Assembly (NCBI RefSeq): GCF_001895045.1
Contig: NZ_BDAM01000003.1
Location: 1 to 64,000, forward strand
Length of the DNA: 64,000 nt
Direction of reading: 5' to 3'
DNA from: Rhodococcus coprophilus NBRC 100603
GTDB taxonomy: Bacteria; Actinomycetota; Actinomycetes; Mycobacteriales; Mycobacteriaceae
The position numbers and the translations under genes were made by a program. The notes under the pieces are model-generated. The model worked only from the letters and a program-made list of their open reading frames with translations. It had not been told where the DNA came from and ran no database searches. Positions 8,898 to 21,982 of this stretch are shown here, in pieces. Position 1 is the stretch's first letter; each line of letters starts with the position of its first letter.

Positions 8898-9746
8898 ATG
8901 AGTTCGTCGGACGAGTTGGCAGCGGTACTGAGGGTGTGGCGCGAACGCCTGACGCCACAGATGGCCGGCCTCCCTGCGAACACGGCTCGACGCACGAAGG
9001 GTCTGCGACGCGAAGAACTTGCGGTGCTGGCGTCCGTGTCCGCCGACTACATCGTGCGACTCGAGCAGGGGCGCTCCTCGGCTCCTTCGGTGCAGGTGTG
9101 TGTCGCTCTTGCCCAGGCATTGCAGCTCAGCGACACCGAACAGGAACACCTGTTCCGTCTTGCCGGGCACGCCGCCGGTTGTCGACGTATCAGCCGACTG
9201 GTGCCCTCGAGCATCCGTCGGCTGGTGGAACGCACGGGCGAACGTCCGGTGGCCGTCTTCGACGCGATGTGGAACCTCCTGCTCTGGAACCCGATGTGGG
9301 CGGCCCTGACCGGCGACCCCTCCTCGTTGCGGGCAGCCGACCGGAACCTGTTGTGGCTTCACTTCACCGGCGCGTCGGATTGCCATATGTACGGCCCCGA
9401 CAGTGCCGAAGCTCTCGATGCGTCTCTGGTCGGTGATCTGCGTCGCAGCGCCGGGCGTTACCCCGATGATCCCGAGTTGAAGCAGCTCGTCGCACGGCTG
9501 AACGAGGCGAGCGTGCAGTTCCGCGAACTCTGGTCGCGACATCAGATCGATGAACATGGGCCGACGATCAAGCGGATCGTGCACTCCGAGGTCGGAACCC
9601 TCGATCTGGACTGCGACATTCTCACCACCCAACGCCACGACCTGCGGATCATGATGTACACCGCTGAACCTGGCAGCGAATCCGACAGCAAGCTCGCCTT
9701 ACTCGGAACGATCGGCATTCAGAAGGTGTCGGCCGACTTCGCGTAG
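8898..9746 (+). CDS. XRE-family regulator with MmyB-type ligand domain
   Basis: This 282-residue protein has an N-terminal helix-turn-helix (RREELAVLASVSADYIVRLEQGR, about residues 35-57) and a C-terminal MmyB-like PAS-fold domain. The latter carries the family hallmarks FDAMWNLLLWNPMWAALTGDP, the FTGASD segment and the later FRELWSRH. These regulators are common in actinobacteria and usually control a neighbouring oxidoreductase, here the divergent NmrA-like gene. The MmyB domain of one homologue binds a fatty acid; no ligand can be assigned here. Start chosen at ATG 8898, where the family begins; in-frame sequence upstream to 8700 looks non-coding. Confidence 0.92.
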   Translation: MSSSDELAAVLRVWRERLTPQMAGLPANTARRTKGLRREELAVLASVSADYIVRLEQGRSSAPSVQVCVALAQALQLSDTEQEHLFRLAGHAAGCRRISRLVPSSIRRLVERTGERPVAVFDAMWNLLLWNPMWAALTGDPSSLRAADRNLLWLHFTGASDCHMYGPDSAEALDASLVGDLRRSAGRYPDDPELKQLVARLNEASVQFRELWSRHQIDEHGPTIKRIVHSEVGTLDLDCDILTTQRHDLRIMMYTAEPGSESDSKLALLGTIGIQKVSADFA

Positions 9747-9964
9747 TGGTGTGGTGATTTGCGCCGAATGGCCGGTTGCTACTCCCTCCGCGTACATGCC
9801 CAGGCAAGCGTCGTCCCATGGTCCGGGCCTTCCGAGCCCGCCCGACAGCCAGCCCGATGAACAGTGCACGCTGCGGCGCCGTCGGGCACCGCGCGCACGG
9901 CCCGGACGCCACTCATCGCTGTGCAGCTCGCTCCGAACGCAGGCGACGGATCGGCCGAAATCAC

Positions 9965-9987
9965 GACTCATTCCAGAAAGGTGAGTC
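9965..9987. promoter_or_regulatory. FurA-type operator at the furA start
   Basis: GACTCA (9965-9970) and TGAGTC (9982-9987) are inverted arms around TTCCAGAAAGG. This resembles the FurA box described upstream of furA in mycobacteria. It ends 9 bp before the chosen GTG, so bound repressor would cover the transcription start. The same sequence contains AAAGGTGA, a possible ribosome binding site. Confidence 0.65.
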
Positions 9988-9995
9988 ATAGTGGG

Positions 9996-12655
<2,660 letters not shown>

Positions 12656-12694
12656 TCCGTCCGGGAACGGTGCCGCGAACCGGCACCGCGACAC

Positions 12695-12729
12695 CGAAGC
12701 CACCCGTCGCACGTCGGCGGGTGGCTTCG
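12695..12729 (+). terminator. katG terminator hairpins
   Basis: A 12-bp perfect stem (12695-12706 with 12718-12729) has an 11-nt loop, 39 bp after katG. A smaller 8-bp hairpin (12668-12675 with 12681-12688) precedes it. Confidence 0.75.
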
Positions 12730-13049
12730 TCGTGTGTGGACGGTCGTGCGCCGGCTGAGTCGAAGGCCCCCGGAATCCGACGCACCGGCGTACTGTTGTA
12801 GTGCCATTGACGGTGACCTCGATCACGCCGATGGCGATGGAGAACATTTCTTTGCGTCGGGGCAAAGACAGGGATACGCCGCCTGCGTCACGGCACCCGA
12901 TTCTCCGGTCGCCGCGTCCGTTGCCGACGCGACGCCTGTCGTTGCGTATCCGGTCGTCGTGCGAGAACGCCTGCGCGTTCGGCCCAGTCGAACCCGGGCT
13001 CGTGCCCGGCCGAGTACGCCGAACGACATGTCTCCTGGAGGAGACCGTG
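12730..13049. other. Intergenic region upstream of a secreted-protein gene
   Basis: This stretch of about 320 bp follows the katG terminator. It should contain the promoter of the next gene. The only site I can support is the ribosome binding sequence GGAGGAG at 13037-13043. An in-frame extension of the next gene to 12801 lacks coding character. Confidence 0.4.
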
Positions 13050-13376
13050 ATGCGCAGAATCATCCTCGGGGCTGCGGCTTGTTCCGCTGCCCTGCTCGTA
13101 AGCAGTCTCGGCGCCGGCGTTGCGGGTGCCCAGACAGATATCTCGACCGTGGGAATGTCCCAGGAACAGGCCGAGGCCACGCTGTCGGAGGCCGGCGTCG
13201 AGTACATCATCCTCAGCCGCTCGGGCAGCACCCTACAGAACTGCAACGTGACCGAGCAGCGCGACCGCGGCTACGACACCGAGGTCGAATACTCGTGGGA
13301 CGCCGACGACCAGGAGTGGGACAAGACCGAGACGCTGGTCTGGCGTGGCGTCGCCCTGGTCGTTTTCTGCGACTGA
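13050..13376 (+). CDS. Small secreted protein, PASTA-like
   Basis: This 108-residue precursor has a Sec signal peptide (MRRIILGAAACSAALLVSSLGAGVAGAQ, cut after AGA). The mature part begins with a segment like a PASTA repeat (VGMSQEQAEATLSEAGVEYII). It has two cysteines (LQNCNV and the C-terminal VVFCD) that could form a disulfide. The strong GGAGGAG at 13037-13043 fixes the start at ATG 13050; GTG 13047 is equally spaced. The gene is convergent with glnE (13-bp gap). Homologues are small exported actinobacterial proteins without known function. Confidence 0.8.
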   Translation: MRRIILGAAACSAALLVSSLGAGVAGAQTDISTVGMSQEQAEATLSEAGVEYIILSRSGSTLQNCNVTEQRDRGYDTEVEYSWDADDQEWDKTETLVWRGVALVVFCD

Positions 13377-13389
13377 CCCTCAGCCGCCG

Positions 13390-16300
13390 TCAGGCACCGA
13401 ACACCCGCTCGACCACTGCTCGCGCACGACGGGTGACGCGCAGATAGTGGTCGAGATACTCCGAGGCGTCTTCGCCCTGCCACCCGGTCACTCTCGCAAC
13501 CGCTGTGAGAAGCCTTCCCGGACCGGGCAATTGGTCGGTGCGTTTACCCCGGACCAGCACCAGCGCGTTGCGCGCACTGGTGGCGGTGATCCATGCGTCG
13601 CGCAGCAACTCGACATCCGAGGCGCTGATCAACTCCGCCGCGCCGATCGCGTCGAGGGTTTCGAGCGTCGACGTGTTGTGCAGCGCCTCGATGCGGTGGG
13701 CGTACAGCAACTGGAGCAACTGCACGGTCCATTCGATGTCTGCCAGCGCACCGCGGCCCAGTTTCGTGTGGGTCGCGGGATCGGCTCCGCGGGGCAGACG
13801 TTCCGAATCGACGCGCGCCTTGATCCGGCGGATCTCCCGCACTCCCTCCTGCGACAGGCCACCCTCCGGATAGCGCACCTTGTCGATCATGCGCAGGAAG
13901 CGCGTTCCCAGTTCCGGGTCGCCGGCGACGGCGTGCGCACGCAGCAGCGCCTGCACCTCCCACACCTCTGCCCACTGGGTGTAGTACGCCTCGTACGACG
14001 TGAGGGTCCGCACCAGAGGCCCGCTGCGGCCCTCCGGCCGCAGGTTCAGGTCGACCTCGAGGGGCGGATCCGTGCTCGGCGCACCAAGGAACTTCCGCAC
14101 CTGCTCGGCGACGGTCGTCGCCCATTTCACGGCGTCGGTGTCGTCGGCGTCCGCGTGCGGTTCGCAGACGAACAGCACGTCGGCGTCGGAGCCGTAGCCG
14201 AGTTCGGCGCCCCCGAGACGCCCCATCCCGATCACCGCGATCCGCGCGGGCGCCGGTCCGCGTGAACTTTCCGACGCGCGGATCACTGCGGTAAGCGCGG
14301 CTTCGAGTACCCCGGCCCACACCGTCGACAGCGCTTCGCACACCGCGGGCACGTCGAGCATGCCGAGGATGTCCGCGCTCGCGATCCGGGCGAGTTCGGC
14401 GCGGCGCAACGAGCGGGCGGCAAGGATTGCGCGCGCCGGATCGCCGTACCGCGACGACGACGCGACCAGCGCGCGGGCGACCTCGGCGGGTTTCGGTTCG
14501 AGCAACCGCGGACCGTTCGGGCCGTCGGCGTACAACCGGAGCACCTCCGGCGACTTCACGAGCAGATCCGCTACATATGCCGATGATCCGAGCACCGTCA
14601 TGAGGCGTTCTGCCACCGCCGGTTCGTCACGCAGCACTCGCAGGAACCACACGGTGTCGTACAGCGCATCGGACAGACGACGATACGCCAGCAACCCGGC
14701 ATCGGGATCGACTGTGTCGGCGAGATATTCGAGCAGTTGCGGTAGCAACATCGCCTGGATGCGCGCCTTACGGGACGCGCCGCCGGACAGGGCCGTGAGA
14801 TGGTCGAGCGCATGCCCGGGCGCGCTGTAGCCGAGCGCGGCGAGTTGGCGGACGGCGGCGTCCGGGGAGAGCCGGACGGCTTCCTTGTCAAGCTTGCTCA
14901 CCGACTCGAGGAGTGGCCGGTAGAACAGTTTCGCGTGCAGTTTCCGGACCCGCGACGAGTTGCGTTTGATCTCGGATTCGAGCACACCCAGGGCGTCCTT
15001 GCGCCCGTCCGCACGCATGTGCGACGCACGGGCGAGCCAGCGCAGGGCTTCCCGGTCGTCGGCGGGCGGCAGCGTGTGGGTGCGCTTGAGCCGCTGCAAC
15101 TGGAGCCGGTGCTCGAGCAGACGGAGGAATTCGTAGGACGCGCGGAGGTTCGCCGCGTCGTCGCGGCCGATGTAGCCACCGTCGGCGAGTGCCCCGAGCG
15201 CCTCGACCGTATTGGGGACCCGCAGCGATTCGTCGACGCGGCCGTGGACCAGCTGGAGCAACTGCACCGCGAACTCCACGTCGCGGATGCTTCCGCGACC
15301 GAGTTTGAGTTCACGTTCCTGCAACTCGGGGGGCACCAGGTCTTCGACGCGGCGGCGCATCGCCTGCACCTCCGGCACGAAGTCCTCACGCTCGGACGCC
15401 GTCCACACCATCGGGCTCAGTGCCTCGATGTACCGCCGGCCGAGGTCCAGATCCCCCGCCATCGGCCGGGCCTTGAGAAGCGCCTGGAACTCCCAGGTCT
15501 TGGCCCACCGGTTGTAGTAGGCGACGTGCGACTCGAGGGTGCGGACCAGCTCGCCACGCTTGCCCTCCGGGCGCAGCGCAGCGTCCACCTCGAAGAACGC
15601 GGAGGTGCCGATCCGCATCATTTCGCCGGCGATCCGGCTCGCCCGCGAATCGGCGGGCTCGGCGACGAAGACCACGTCGACGTCGCTGACATAGTTCAGT
15701 TCCCGCGCACCGCATTTGCCCATGGCGATCACGGCGAGGTGGATCGGGCAGGGCCCGTCGGGGACGACCGTCGACACGGCGACCGCGAGCGCTGCCGTCA
15801 GCGCCGCGTCGGCGAGGTCTGCGAGCAGCGCGCCCACCTCGAGGTACGGCAGGACCGGTTCGTTCTCCACGGTCGCGGCGAGGTCGGCGGCCGCGATGAT
15901 CATGAGCTGGTCGCGATACGCGGTCCGCAGCGCCGCGACTGCGGCAGGGCCGGTGATCTCGGCGCGGTAGAGCAACCGGCCGGCGCTCCCACCGGGCTCC
16001 GGGTACGCCTGGACGCTGTCGAGCATCCTCGCGGTGAAGGTGTGCTTGTCGGGCAGGTCCAGGGAACCTTCGAGCAGCCGCCAGCCGGCCGGATTGGCGA
16101 CCACGTGGTCACCGAATGCGGAGGACGCCCCGAACAGGCCGAACAGCCGACCACGCAGGCCCTTGTCCACGCGCAGCGCGGAGTCGAGTTCGGCCCAGCC
16201 CTCCTCGCCGAGGCTGTCGGCGAGGCGGGCGAGGGTACGCAGCGCCAGATCCGCGTTGGCGGCCCGAGACAACGCCCACAGCAGTTCGACGCTCTCCGCG

Positions 16301-16419
16301 TCGTTCCAGCCGAGCCGTTGCAACTCTTCGGGGGCGGTCGGCTCGACGAGGCCGAGCCGACCGGGAGCCGGGACAGTGGAACGAGAAGTCGGCGGTTTCA
16401 CCACCACATCATCCGCCAT
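13390..16419 (-). CDS. glnE: Glutamine synthetase adenylyltransferase/deadenylylase GlnE
   Basis: This 1009-residue bifunctional enzyme has two nucleotidyltransferase domains. The N-terminal one (deadenylylating; [21 protein letters not shown]) and the C-terminal one (adenylylating; [21 protein letters not shown]) both carry the G-x11-D-x-D motif intact. It attaches AMP to, and removes it from, Tyr406 of GlnA1, linking glutamine synthesis to nitrogen status. It starts 10 bp after the glnA2 stop, so the two are co-transcribed, as in mycobacteria. In M. tuberculosis glnE directly follows glnA1; here about 6 kb of other genes separates them. Confidence 0.97.
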   Translation of the reverse strand: MADDVVVKPPTSRSTVPAPGRLGLVEPTAPEELQRLGWNDAESVELLWALSRAANADLALRTLARLADSLGEEGWAELDSALRVDKGLRGRLFGLFGASSAFGDHVVANPAGWRLLEGSLDLPDKHTFTARMLDSVQAYPEPGGSAGRLLYRAEITGPAAVAALRTAYRDQLMIIAAADLAATVENEPVLPYLEVGALLADLADAALTAALAVAVSTVVPDGPCPIHLAVIAMGKCGARELNYVSDVDVVFVAEPADSRASRIAGEMMRIGTSAFFEVDAALRPEGKRGELVRTLESHVAYYNRWAKTWEFQALLKARPMAGDLDLGRRYIEALSPMVWTASEREDFVPEVQAMRRRVEDLVPPELQERELKLGRGSIRDVEFAVQLLQLVHGRVDESLRVPNTVEALGALADGGYIGRDDAANLRASYEFLRLLEHRLQLQRLKRTHTLPPADDREALRWLARASHMRADGRKDALGVLESEIKRNSSRVRKLHAKLFYRPLLESVSKLDKEAVRLSPDAAVRQLAALGYSAPGHALDHLTALSGGASRKARIQAMLLPQLLEYLADTVDPDAGLLAYRRLSDALYDTVWFLRVLRDEPAVAERLMTVLGSSAYVADLLVKSPEVLRLYADGPNGPRLLEPKPAEVARALVASSSRYGDPARAILAARSLRRAELARIASADILGMLDVPAVCEALSTVWAGVLEAALTAVIRASESSRGPAPARIAVIGMGRLGGAELGYGSDADVLFVCEPHADADDTDAVKWATTVAEQVRKFLGAPSTDPPLEVDLNLRPEGRSGPLVRTLTSYEAYYTQWAEVWEVQALLRAHAVAGDPELGTRFLRMIDKVRYPEGGLSQEGVREIRRIKARVDSERLPRGADPATHTKLGRGALADIEWTVQLLQLLYAHRIEALHNTSTLETLDAIGAAELISASDVELLRDAWITATSARNALVLVRGKRTDQLPGPGRLLTAVARVTGWQGEDASEYLDHYLRVTRRARAVVERVFGA

Positions 16420-16429
16420 CGCCGAACTA

Positions 16430-17788
16430 TTACAGCCCCAAGTACTGCTCGAGCTCGAACGGCGTGACCTGACTACGGTAGTTCTCCCATTCCCGCCACT
16501 TGTTGCGCAGGAAATAATCGAACACGTGCTCGCCGAGTGTCTCGGCGACCAACTCGGACTTCTCCATCTCGCGGAGCGCGATGTCGAGGTCGGTGGGCAG
16601 CTCGCGATAGCCCATCGCGCGACGCTCCGCCGACGTCAGCGACCACACGTCGTCCTCGGACTCGGGCGGGAGTTCGTACCCCTTCTCGATGCCGCGCAAC
16701 CCGGCTGCGAGCAGGACCGCGAACGCGAGGTACGGGTTGCAGGCCGAGTCCGGCGTGCGGATCTCTACGCGACGCGACGACGCCTTGTTCGGCGTGTACA
16801 TCGGGACACGGACGAGGGCCGAACGGTTCGACGGACCCCAGCTCGCTGCGGTCGGCGCTTCACCGCCGTGCACGAGGCGCTTGTAGGAGTTGACCCACTG
16901 GTTGGTGACCGCGCTGATCTCGTTGGAGTGCTCGAGGATACCGGCGATGAACGCCTTCCCGGTCGCCGAGAGCTGCAGCGGGTCGTCGGGATCGTGGAAC
17001 GCGTTGGTTTCGCCCTCGAACAGCGACATGTGGGTGTGCATGGCCGACCCCGCATGGTCGCGGAAGGGCTTCGGCATGAAGGTCGCGCGCACACCTTCCT
17101 GCATCGCGATCTCCTTGACCACGTAGCGGAAGGTCATGACGTTGTCTGCCATGGACAGCGCGTCGGCGTACCGCAGGTCGATCTCCTGCTGGCCGGGAGC
17201 CGTCTCGTGGTGGCTGAACTCGACCGAGATCCCCATGGACTCGAGCGCGTCGATGGCATGCCGGCGGAAGTGCGGTGCGGACCGATGGACGGATTGGTCG
17301 AAGTACCCACCCATGTCGGCGGGGACGGGCGCAGCGCCTTCTTCGCCGTTCTCCACCAGGAAGAACTCGATCTCGGGGTGCACGTAGCAGCTGAAGCCGA
17401 GATCGGACGCCTTGTTGAGCTGACGTCGCAGGACATGCCGCGGGTCGGCCCAGCTGGGCGTGCCGCCCGGCATGGTGATGTCGCAGAACATGCGCGCGGA
17501 GTACTGGTGACCCCGGTCGTCGGTCCACGGCAGCACCTGGAAGGTCGTCGCGTCGGGTCGGGCGACCATGTCCGCTTCCGAGATGCGGGAGAACCCCTCG
17601 ATGGCCGAGCCGTCGAAGCCGATGCCCTCCTCGAAGGCCCCCTCGAGTTCGGCCGGGGCAATCGCCACGGATTTCAAGGTGCCGACCACGTCGGTGAACC
17701 ACAGGCGAACGAACCGAATGTCGCGCTCTTCGAGGGTGCGGAGCACGAACTCCTTCTGGCGATCCATATCCGCGAGAGTAGGCATCAT
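16430..17788 (-). CDS. glnA2: Glutamine synthetase type I, GlnA2
   Basis: This 452-residue protein is very similar to M. tuberculosis GlnA2 ([64 protein letters not shown]). In the C-terminal region it lacks the adenylylation-loop tyrosine of GlnA1: the corresponding stretch reads [15 protein letters not shown], so GlnE is not expected to modify it (inference from alignment by eye). The start may be ATG 17788, ATG 17785 or ATG 17767; the last matches the mycobacterial N terminus. A weak GlnR-like sequence (GTAAC-n6-TTAAC) lies on the minus strand at 17806-17791. It forms an operon with glnE. Confidence 0.95.
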   Translation of the reverse strand: MMPTLADMDRQKEFVLRTLEERDIRFVRLWFTDVVGTLKSVAIAPAELEGAFEEGIGFDGSAIEGFSRISEADMVARPDATTFQVLPWTDDRGHQYSARMFCDITMPGGTPSWADPRHVLRRQLNKASDLGFSCYVHPEIEFFLVENGEEGAAPVPADMGGYFDQSVHRSAPHFRRHAIDALESMGISVEFSHHETAPGQQEIDLRYADALSMADNVMTFRYVVKEIAMQEGVRATFMPKPFRDHAGSAMHTHMSLFEGETNAFHDPDDPLQLSATGKAFIAGILEHSNEISAVTNQWVNSYKRLVHGGEAPTAASWGPSNRSALVRVPMYTPNKASSRRVEIRTPDSACNPYLAFAVLLAAGLRGIEKGYELPPESEDDVWSLTSAERRAMGYRELPTDLDIALREMEKSELVAETLGEHVFDYFLRNKWREWENYRSQVTPFELEQYLGL

Positions 17789-17852
17789 CCGTTAATTCCG
17801 TGTTACATACATGCCTTCGTGCCCATGGCGTGTTGCTCACATCTTGCCGCAC

Positions 17853-19400
17853 TCAGCAGTGAGGGTCGCTTCCGGGGACCTCGAGATCGATCAAATACCT
17901 GGTCACAGCGCTGTCGACGCATTCCTCACCGTCGAACACGACGGTGTGCTGGGTTCCCTCGAAAGTCACCAGCGCGCCACCCAGATACTCGGCAAGTTCC
18001 ACACCGGCGAGATAGGGGGTGGCCGGATCGGCGGTCGTGGACACCACCAGCACGGGCGCGAGCCCGGAAAGGTCGGCCACCTCCGTGCCGGATGTCGGCG
18101 GGACGGGCCAGAACGCACACACGTCGAGTGCGGCGGATCCGTTGCCGCGCCCGTCGTCGAGGAACGGGGCAGCCTCCCGGAAGCGGGTGTCGATTTCCCC
18201 GGCGAGCGCCCGGTCGGTCACGGGCTCGTCGTCGACGCATCGAACCGCGTCGAACGCGGCCGTGATGTTGCTGTAGCTGCCGTCGTCACCGCGACCTTCG
18301 TACAGGTCGGCGAGCAGCAGGAGGGTGTCCCCGGTGCCGCTGGTCGCCAGGGACTCCAGCCCGCCGCGCAGCGACCCCCACAGGGCCGGCGAGTACAGGG
18401 CTTGCTGGACCCCGGTGATGGCGTCGCCGTAGCTCAGGCCGCGCGGGTCGGTTGTGGGAGCGGGTGTTTCGAGCAGCGGCCCGACGAGGGCGCGGAACCG
18501 CTCCACGGCCTGGGAGGGGTCCGTGCCGAGCGGACATCCGTCGTAGCCCGCGCAGTAGTTCGCGAAGTCCTCGAAGGCGCGTTGGAAGCCCTCCGCCTGC
18601 AGCAACATCTCCTCGACCGGATCCTGATCCGGATCGATCGCGCCGTCGAGCACCATCGCGCGCACCCGGTCGGGAAACTTTTGGGCGTACTCGGCACCGA
18701 TCCGGGTGCCGTACGAGAAGCCGAGGTAGTTCAGCCGGTCGTCGCCGAGTACGCCGCGCACGACGTCCATGTCGCGCACCACCTCACGGGTGCCGACGTG
18801 CGCCAGCACGTCCACACCCGTGCGCTCGGCGCACAGATCTGCGTACTCCCGGTTGAGCTTTTCCGCCTCTGCGATGCCCGCGGGGCTGGTGTCGCCCGGG
18901 TCGAGGGCGCGGTCGGCGTCGGTTTCCGCGGCCGTGCGGCACACGATCCCCGGTTCGGAGGAGCCGATCCCGCGCGGGTCCATCCCGATGACGTCGAAGC
19001 GCTCGGCGACCGGAGTTCCGTCCGCGACCAGCGCGACCGACAATCCCGATGCGCCCGGGCCACCCGGATTGGTCAGCAGTGACCCGATCCGCTCCCCACC
19101 GGCCCGAGACCGCGACAATGCGATCGAGACGGTCTCTCCCGCGGGGTCGCCGTAATCGAGCGGGACGGAGATGCGCGCGCACTCCACGCCGTTCCGGGCG
19201 AGCACGGGGCCGTCGGTTCCGTATCCCGCGCACGACTCCCAGCGCACGCTCTGTCGGTAGAACTGCTCGAGTTCCGCCGGCACCCCGGCATCCGACGGTG
19301 GTTGCACGGCAGCCGGCGCCGAGCACCCCAGGACGGTCAGCGCTGCGACGAAGGCCACCGCGACCGGACGGAACAGGCGCATTCGGGAAGATTTCGACAC
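17853..19400 (-). CDS. Exported alpha/beta-hydrolase protease, Hip1/CaeA-like lipoprotein
   Basis: This 515-residue protein has a lipoprotein signal peptide with lipobox VLGCSAP (Cys26), so it is probably anchored to the outer face of the membrane. The alpha/beta-hydrolase core has the nucleophile elbow GFSYGT, a TAP-like C-terminal domain, the acid residue in VVSTTADPATPY and the histidine in FEGTQHTVVF. Synteny (glnE-glnA2-this-panB) equates it with M. tuberculosis Rv2223c/Rv2224c; Rv2224c is Hip1, a serine protease of the cell envelope that cleaves GroEL2. One copy is present here where M. tuberculosis has two. GTG start at 19400; ATG 19382 is possible. Divergent from panB. Confidence 0.9.
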   Translation of the reverse strand: MSKSSRMRLFRPVAVAFVAALTVLGCSAPAAVQPPSDAGVPAELEQFYRQSVRWESCAGYGTDGPVLARNGVECARISVPLDYGDPAGETVSIALSRSRAGGERIGSLLTNPGGPGASGLSVALVADGTPVAERFDVIGMDPRGIGSSEPGIVCRTAAETDADRALDPGDTSPAGIAEAEKLNREYADLCAERTGVDVLAHVGTREVVRDMDVVRGVLGDDRLNYLGFSYGTRIGAEYAQKFPDRVRAMVLDGAIDPDQDPVEEMLLQAEGFQRAFEDFANYCAGYDGCPLGTDPSQAVERFRALVGPLLETPAPTTDPRGLSYGDAITGVQQALYSPALWGSLRGGLESLATSGTGDTLLLLADLYEGRGDDGSYSNITAAFDAVRCVDDEPVTDRALAGEIDTRFREAAPFLDDGRGNGSAALDVCAFWPVPPTSGTEVADLSGLAPVLVVSTTADPATPYLAGVELAEYLGGALVTFEGTQHTVVFDGEECVDSAVTRYLIDLEVPGSDPHC

Positions 19401-19550
19401 ACGCCGATCGTCCCACGAGCCGATATATCGCCTGCGCTGTGACCAAACGCACCGCCGGGTGGTCTTCGGGCACCGACCGACGGTGGCAGACTGAGACGGT
19501 CATCACCCAACCCGGGGACCCCTAGGGCCTCGAGGCAGAAAGGGACAGCG

Positions 19551-20402
19551 ATGTCCGAAAACATGACGCCCGTGTACGGCGGTTCCGCTCCCGCCGCCGA
19601 TGCACCCAAGCGCAAGACTCGAGTCCAGCACCTGCTCGCGATGAAGGCCGAAGGCCGCCGCTGGGCAGAACTGACCGCCTACGACTACTCCTCGGCGCGA
19701 ATCTTCGAAGAAGCCGGCATTCCGGTTCTTCTCGTCGGCGACTCCGCCGCGAATGTCGTCTACGGCTACGACACCACCGTTCCGGTCACCATCGACGAAC
19801 TGCTCCCCTTGGTCCGTGGTGTGGTGCGCGGCGCCCCCCACGCGCTCGTCATCGCCGATCTGCCGTTCGGCTCGTACGAGGCGTCCCCCGAGCAGGCGCT
19901 CGCGACCTCCATCCGGTTCATGAAGGAAGGTGGCGCGCACGCGGTCAAGCTCGAAGGCGGAGAACGGGTCGCCCCGCAGATCGCCGCGATCACTGCGGCC
20001 GGCATTCCGGTGCAGGCGCACATCGGTTTCACTCCTCAGTCCGTCAACTCGCTCGGCGGTTTCCGCGTGCAGGGCCGCGGCGACGGCGCCGAGCAGCTCA
20101 TCGCGGACGCGATCGCAGTCCAGGAAGCCGGCGCCTTCTCCGTGGTGATGGAGATGGTGCCCGCCCAGCTGGCCGGTCAGGTCACGAGCAAGCTGACCAT
20201 CCCGACGGTCGGTATCGGCGCCGGAAACGAATGCGACGCCCAGGTTCTCGTGTGGCAGGACATGGCCGGCTACACGAGTGGAAAGACCGCGAAGTTCGTC
20301 AAGAAGTTCGGTGCCGTGGGCGACGAACTGCGGCGCGCCGCGGGGCAGTACGCGGAAGAGGTCGCCGCGGGTACGTTCCCCGGCCCCGAGCATTCCTTCT
20401 GA
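19551..20402 (+). CDS. panB: 3-methyl-2-oxobutanoate hydroxymethyltransferase PanB
   Basis: This 283-residue TIM-barrel enzyme adds a hydroxymethyl group from methylene-THF to 2-oxoisovalerate, the first committed step to pantothenate and CoA. Recognisable segments are [17 protein letters not shown]-like [22 protein letters not shown] (Mg-binding Asp), the [13 protein letters not shown] segment, [11 protein letters not shown] and [17 protein letters not shown]. Start ATG 19551 follows GAAAGG. Transcription ends at the strong hairpin 20 bp after the stop. Confidence 0.97.
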   Translation: MSENMTPVYGGSAPAADAPKRKTRVQHLLAMKAEGRRWAELTAYDYSSARIFEEAGIPVLLVGDSAANVVYGYDTTVPVTIDELLPLVRGVVRGAPHALVIADLPFGSYEASPEQALATSIRFMKEGGAHAVKLEGGERVAPQIAAITAAGIPVQAHIGFTPQSVNSLGGFRVQGRGDGAEQLIADAIAVQEAGAFSVVMEMVPAQLAGQVTSKLTIPTVGIGAGNECDAQVLVWQDMAGYTSGKTAKFVKKFGAVGDELRRAAGQYAEEVAAGTFPGPEHSF

Positions 20403-20421
20403 GCTCCCGAACCACAGAAGC

Positions 20422-20461
20422 GAGAAGCCCTTCCCCCAGCGTATGGGGGGAAGGGCTTCTC
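20422..20461 (+). terminator. panB terminator
   Basis: A perfect 16-bp stem (20422-20437 with 20446-20461) has an 8-nt loop, 20 bp after the panB stop. Confidence 0.85.
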
Positions 20462-20569
20462 ACTGTGATGTGCGTCCCCCGCTCCGGACGGGGCAGCCTC
20501 ACCGCCACATCGCAATTCGGTGGCACACTCGACGGCGACAACGACCCCGACCCGCGAGGTGCACCACCT

Positions 20570-21007
20570 ATGAACCGATTCCGTCAGGTACCGGCAGCGG
20601 CCGCCGTCGCGGCCGCCATGATCGGCGTTCTCGGGGCGTGCGCTCCGGCTCCCGAGTCCGGACAGACCGGTTCCAGCTCGGAACTGTCGTCCGCCGAGGC
20701 GACCACGTCGGCGACGCGGGCTCCGCAGTCCGGTGCCGATGTCACAGACGCCCAGGCAGAGGACTTGTGCACCCGGATGGAAGCGCAACTGTCGCCTTGG
20801 CGCACCTACACCCCGTCGGTCGGGCGCGGTGGACTGAACATCCTGGTCGCCGAGTGGGCCGGGGCAAACGGACTGGATTTTCTCGCAGTCGCGGGTGACC
20901 GGGCCCGGATCGACACGATCACCTCCGAGCAATGCCCCGAGGTGCGCGAGGAAGCGATCACGGCACTCGAGATCCCCGACCTCGCATCCGGTCTCGTCGG
21001 TTTCTGA
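20570..21007 (+). CDS. Small lipoprotein of unknown function
   Basis: This 145-residue precursor has a signal peptide and lipobox VLGACAP (Cys25). A Ser/Thr-rich linker follows, then a compact domain with a Cys pair (EDLCTRM and SEQCPEV). The mature protein should sit on the outer face of the cytoplasmic membrane. The start ATG 20570 immediately precedes the signal peptide; upstream in-frame sequence overlaps the panB terminator and is not coding. Its stop overlaps the start of the iminopeptidase gene (ATGA), so the two are translationally coupled. No family assignment possible. Confidence 0.8.
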   Translation: MNRFRQVPAAAAVAAAMIGVLGACAPAPESGQTGSSSELSSAEATTSATRAPQSGADVTDAQAEDLCTRMEAQLSPWRTYTPSVGRGGLNILVAEWAGANGLDFLAVAGDRARIDTITSEQCPEVREEAITALEIPDLASGLVGF

Positions 21008-21969
21008 TGAGCGAGCGTCGCGAACTGTATCCGCCCGTCGAACCGTACGAGCAGGGCATGCTCGACGTCGGCGACGGACAGCAACTGTACTGGGAGGTCA
21101 GCGGCAATCCTGCCGGCAAGCCGGCGGTGTTCCTGCACGGAGGACCCGGCGGCGGCGTGGCACCGACGCAGCGCCGGTTCTTCGATCCCGACGCCTACCG
21201 CATCGTGCTTTTCGACCAGCGTGGCTGCGGAAAGTCGCGGCCGCATGTCGCCGACGGAGCCGACCTGTCGGTGAACACGACCGATCATCTGATCGACGAC
21301 ATCGAGCGCCTGCGTACCCATCTCGGAGTCGAGCGGTGGCTGGTGTTCGGCGGATCGTGGGGCTCGACGCTCGCGCTCGCCTACAGCCAGCGACATCCGG
21401 ACCGCGTCACCGAACTCGTGCTGCGCGGGATCTTCCTGTTGCGGCGCAGCGAAATCGACTGGTACTACAACGGTGGTGCGGGACAGATGTTTCCCGATCT
21501 GTGGGAGGAGTTCACCGCGCCGCTCGTCGCTGCGGAACCCGGGGAGCATCCCGTCGACACCTACCGGCGTCTGCTGCATTCTCCCGACCCGGACGTAGCG
21601 CTCGAGGCCGCGATCGCCTGGTCGTCGTGGGAGGGTGCCACCAGCACGCTCCTTCCTCATCCCGACCGGGTCACCGAAACGTCCGAACCGCGTTTCGCGC
21701 TCGCCTTCGCGCGGATCGAGAACCACTACTTCTTCCACCGGGGGTTCTTCGAGGACGGGCGTCTGCTGCGCGACGCGCATCTGCTCGGCGACATCCCCGG
21801 GGTGATCGTGCAGGGCCGGTACGACGTGGTGTGCCCGGCGCGCAGTGCGTGGGATCTGCACCGGGCGTGGCCGGAATCCGATCTGCGGATCGTAGACGAC
21901 GCGGGCCATGCCGCGACCGAACCTGGGATCGTCCACGAACTCGTGGGGGCCACCGATCGTTTCCGGTAG
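21007..21969 (+). CDS. pip: Prolyl aminopeptidase (proline iminopeptidase)
   Basis: This 320-residue alpha/beta hydrolase of peptidase family S33 removes N-terminal proline. It has the oxyanion segment HGGPGGG, the family marker DQRGCGKSRPH, the nucleophile elbow GGSWGS, the acid in GRYDVVCPA and the catalytic histidine in DDAGHAA. Its length is typical. It starts with an ATGA overlap after the lipoprotein gene, so both come from one transcript beginning after the panB terminator. No signal peptide, so cytoplasmic. Confidence 0.95.
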   Translation: MSERRELYPPVEPYEQGMLDVGDGQQLYWEVSGNPAGKPAVFLHGGPGGGVAPTQRRFFDPDAYRIVLFDQRGCGKSRPHVADGADLSVNTTDHLIDDIERLRTHLGVERWLVFGGSWGSTLALAYSQRHPDRVTELVLRGIFLLRRSEIDWYYNGGAGQMFPDLWEEFTAPLVAAEPGEHPVDTYRRLLHSPDPDVALEAAIAWSSWEGATSTLLPHPDRVTETSEPRFALAFARIENHYFFHRGFFEDGRLLRDAHLLGDIPGVIVQGRYDVVCPARSAWDLHRAWPESDLRIVDDAGHAATEPGIVHELVGATDRFR

Positions 21970-21982
21970 CCCGCGTCCGGGT

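Noticed and set aside
14800-16467. 555-codon plus-strand frame antisense to glnE
   Set aside because: Low-complexity composition and no recognised domain, while glnE is well supported.
17791-17806. GlnR-like site before glnA2
   Set aside because: The GTAAC half is good but TTAAC matches GAAAC at only three of five bases; too weak to list as a site.
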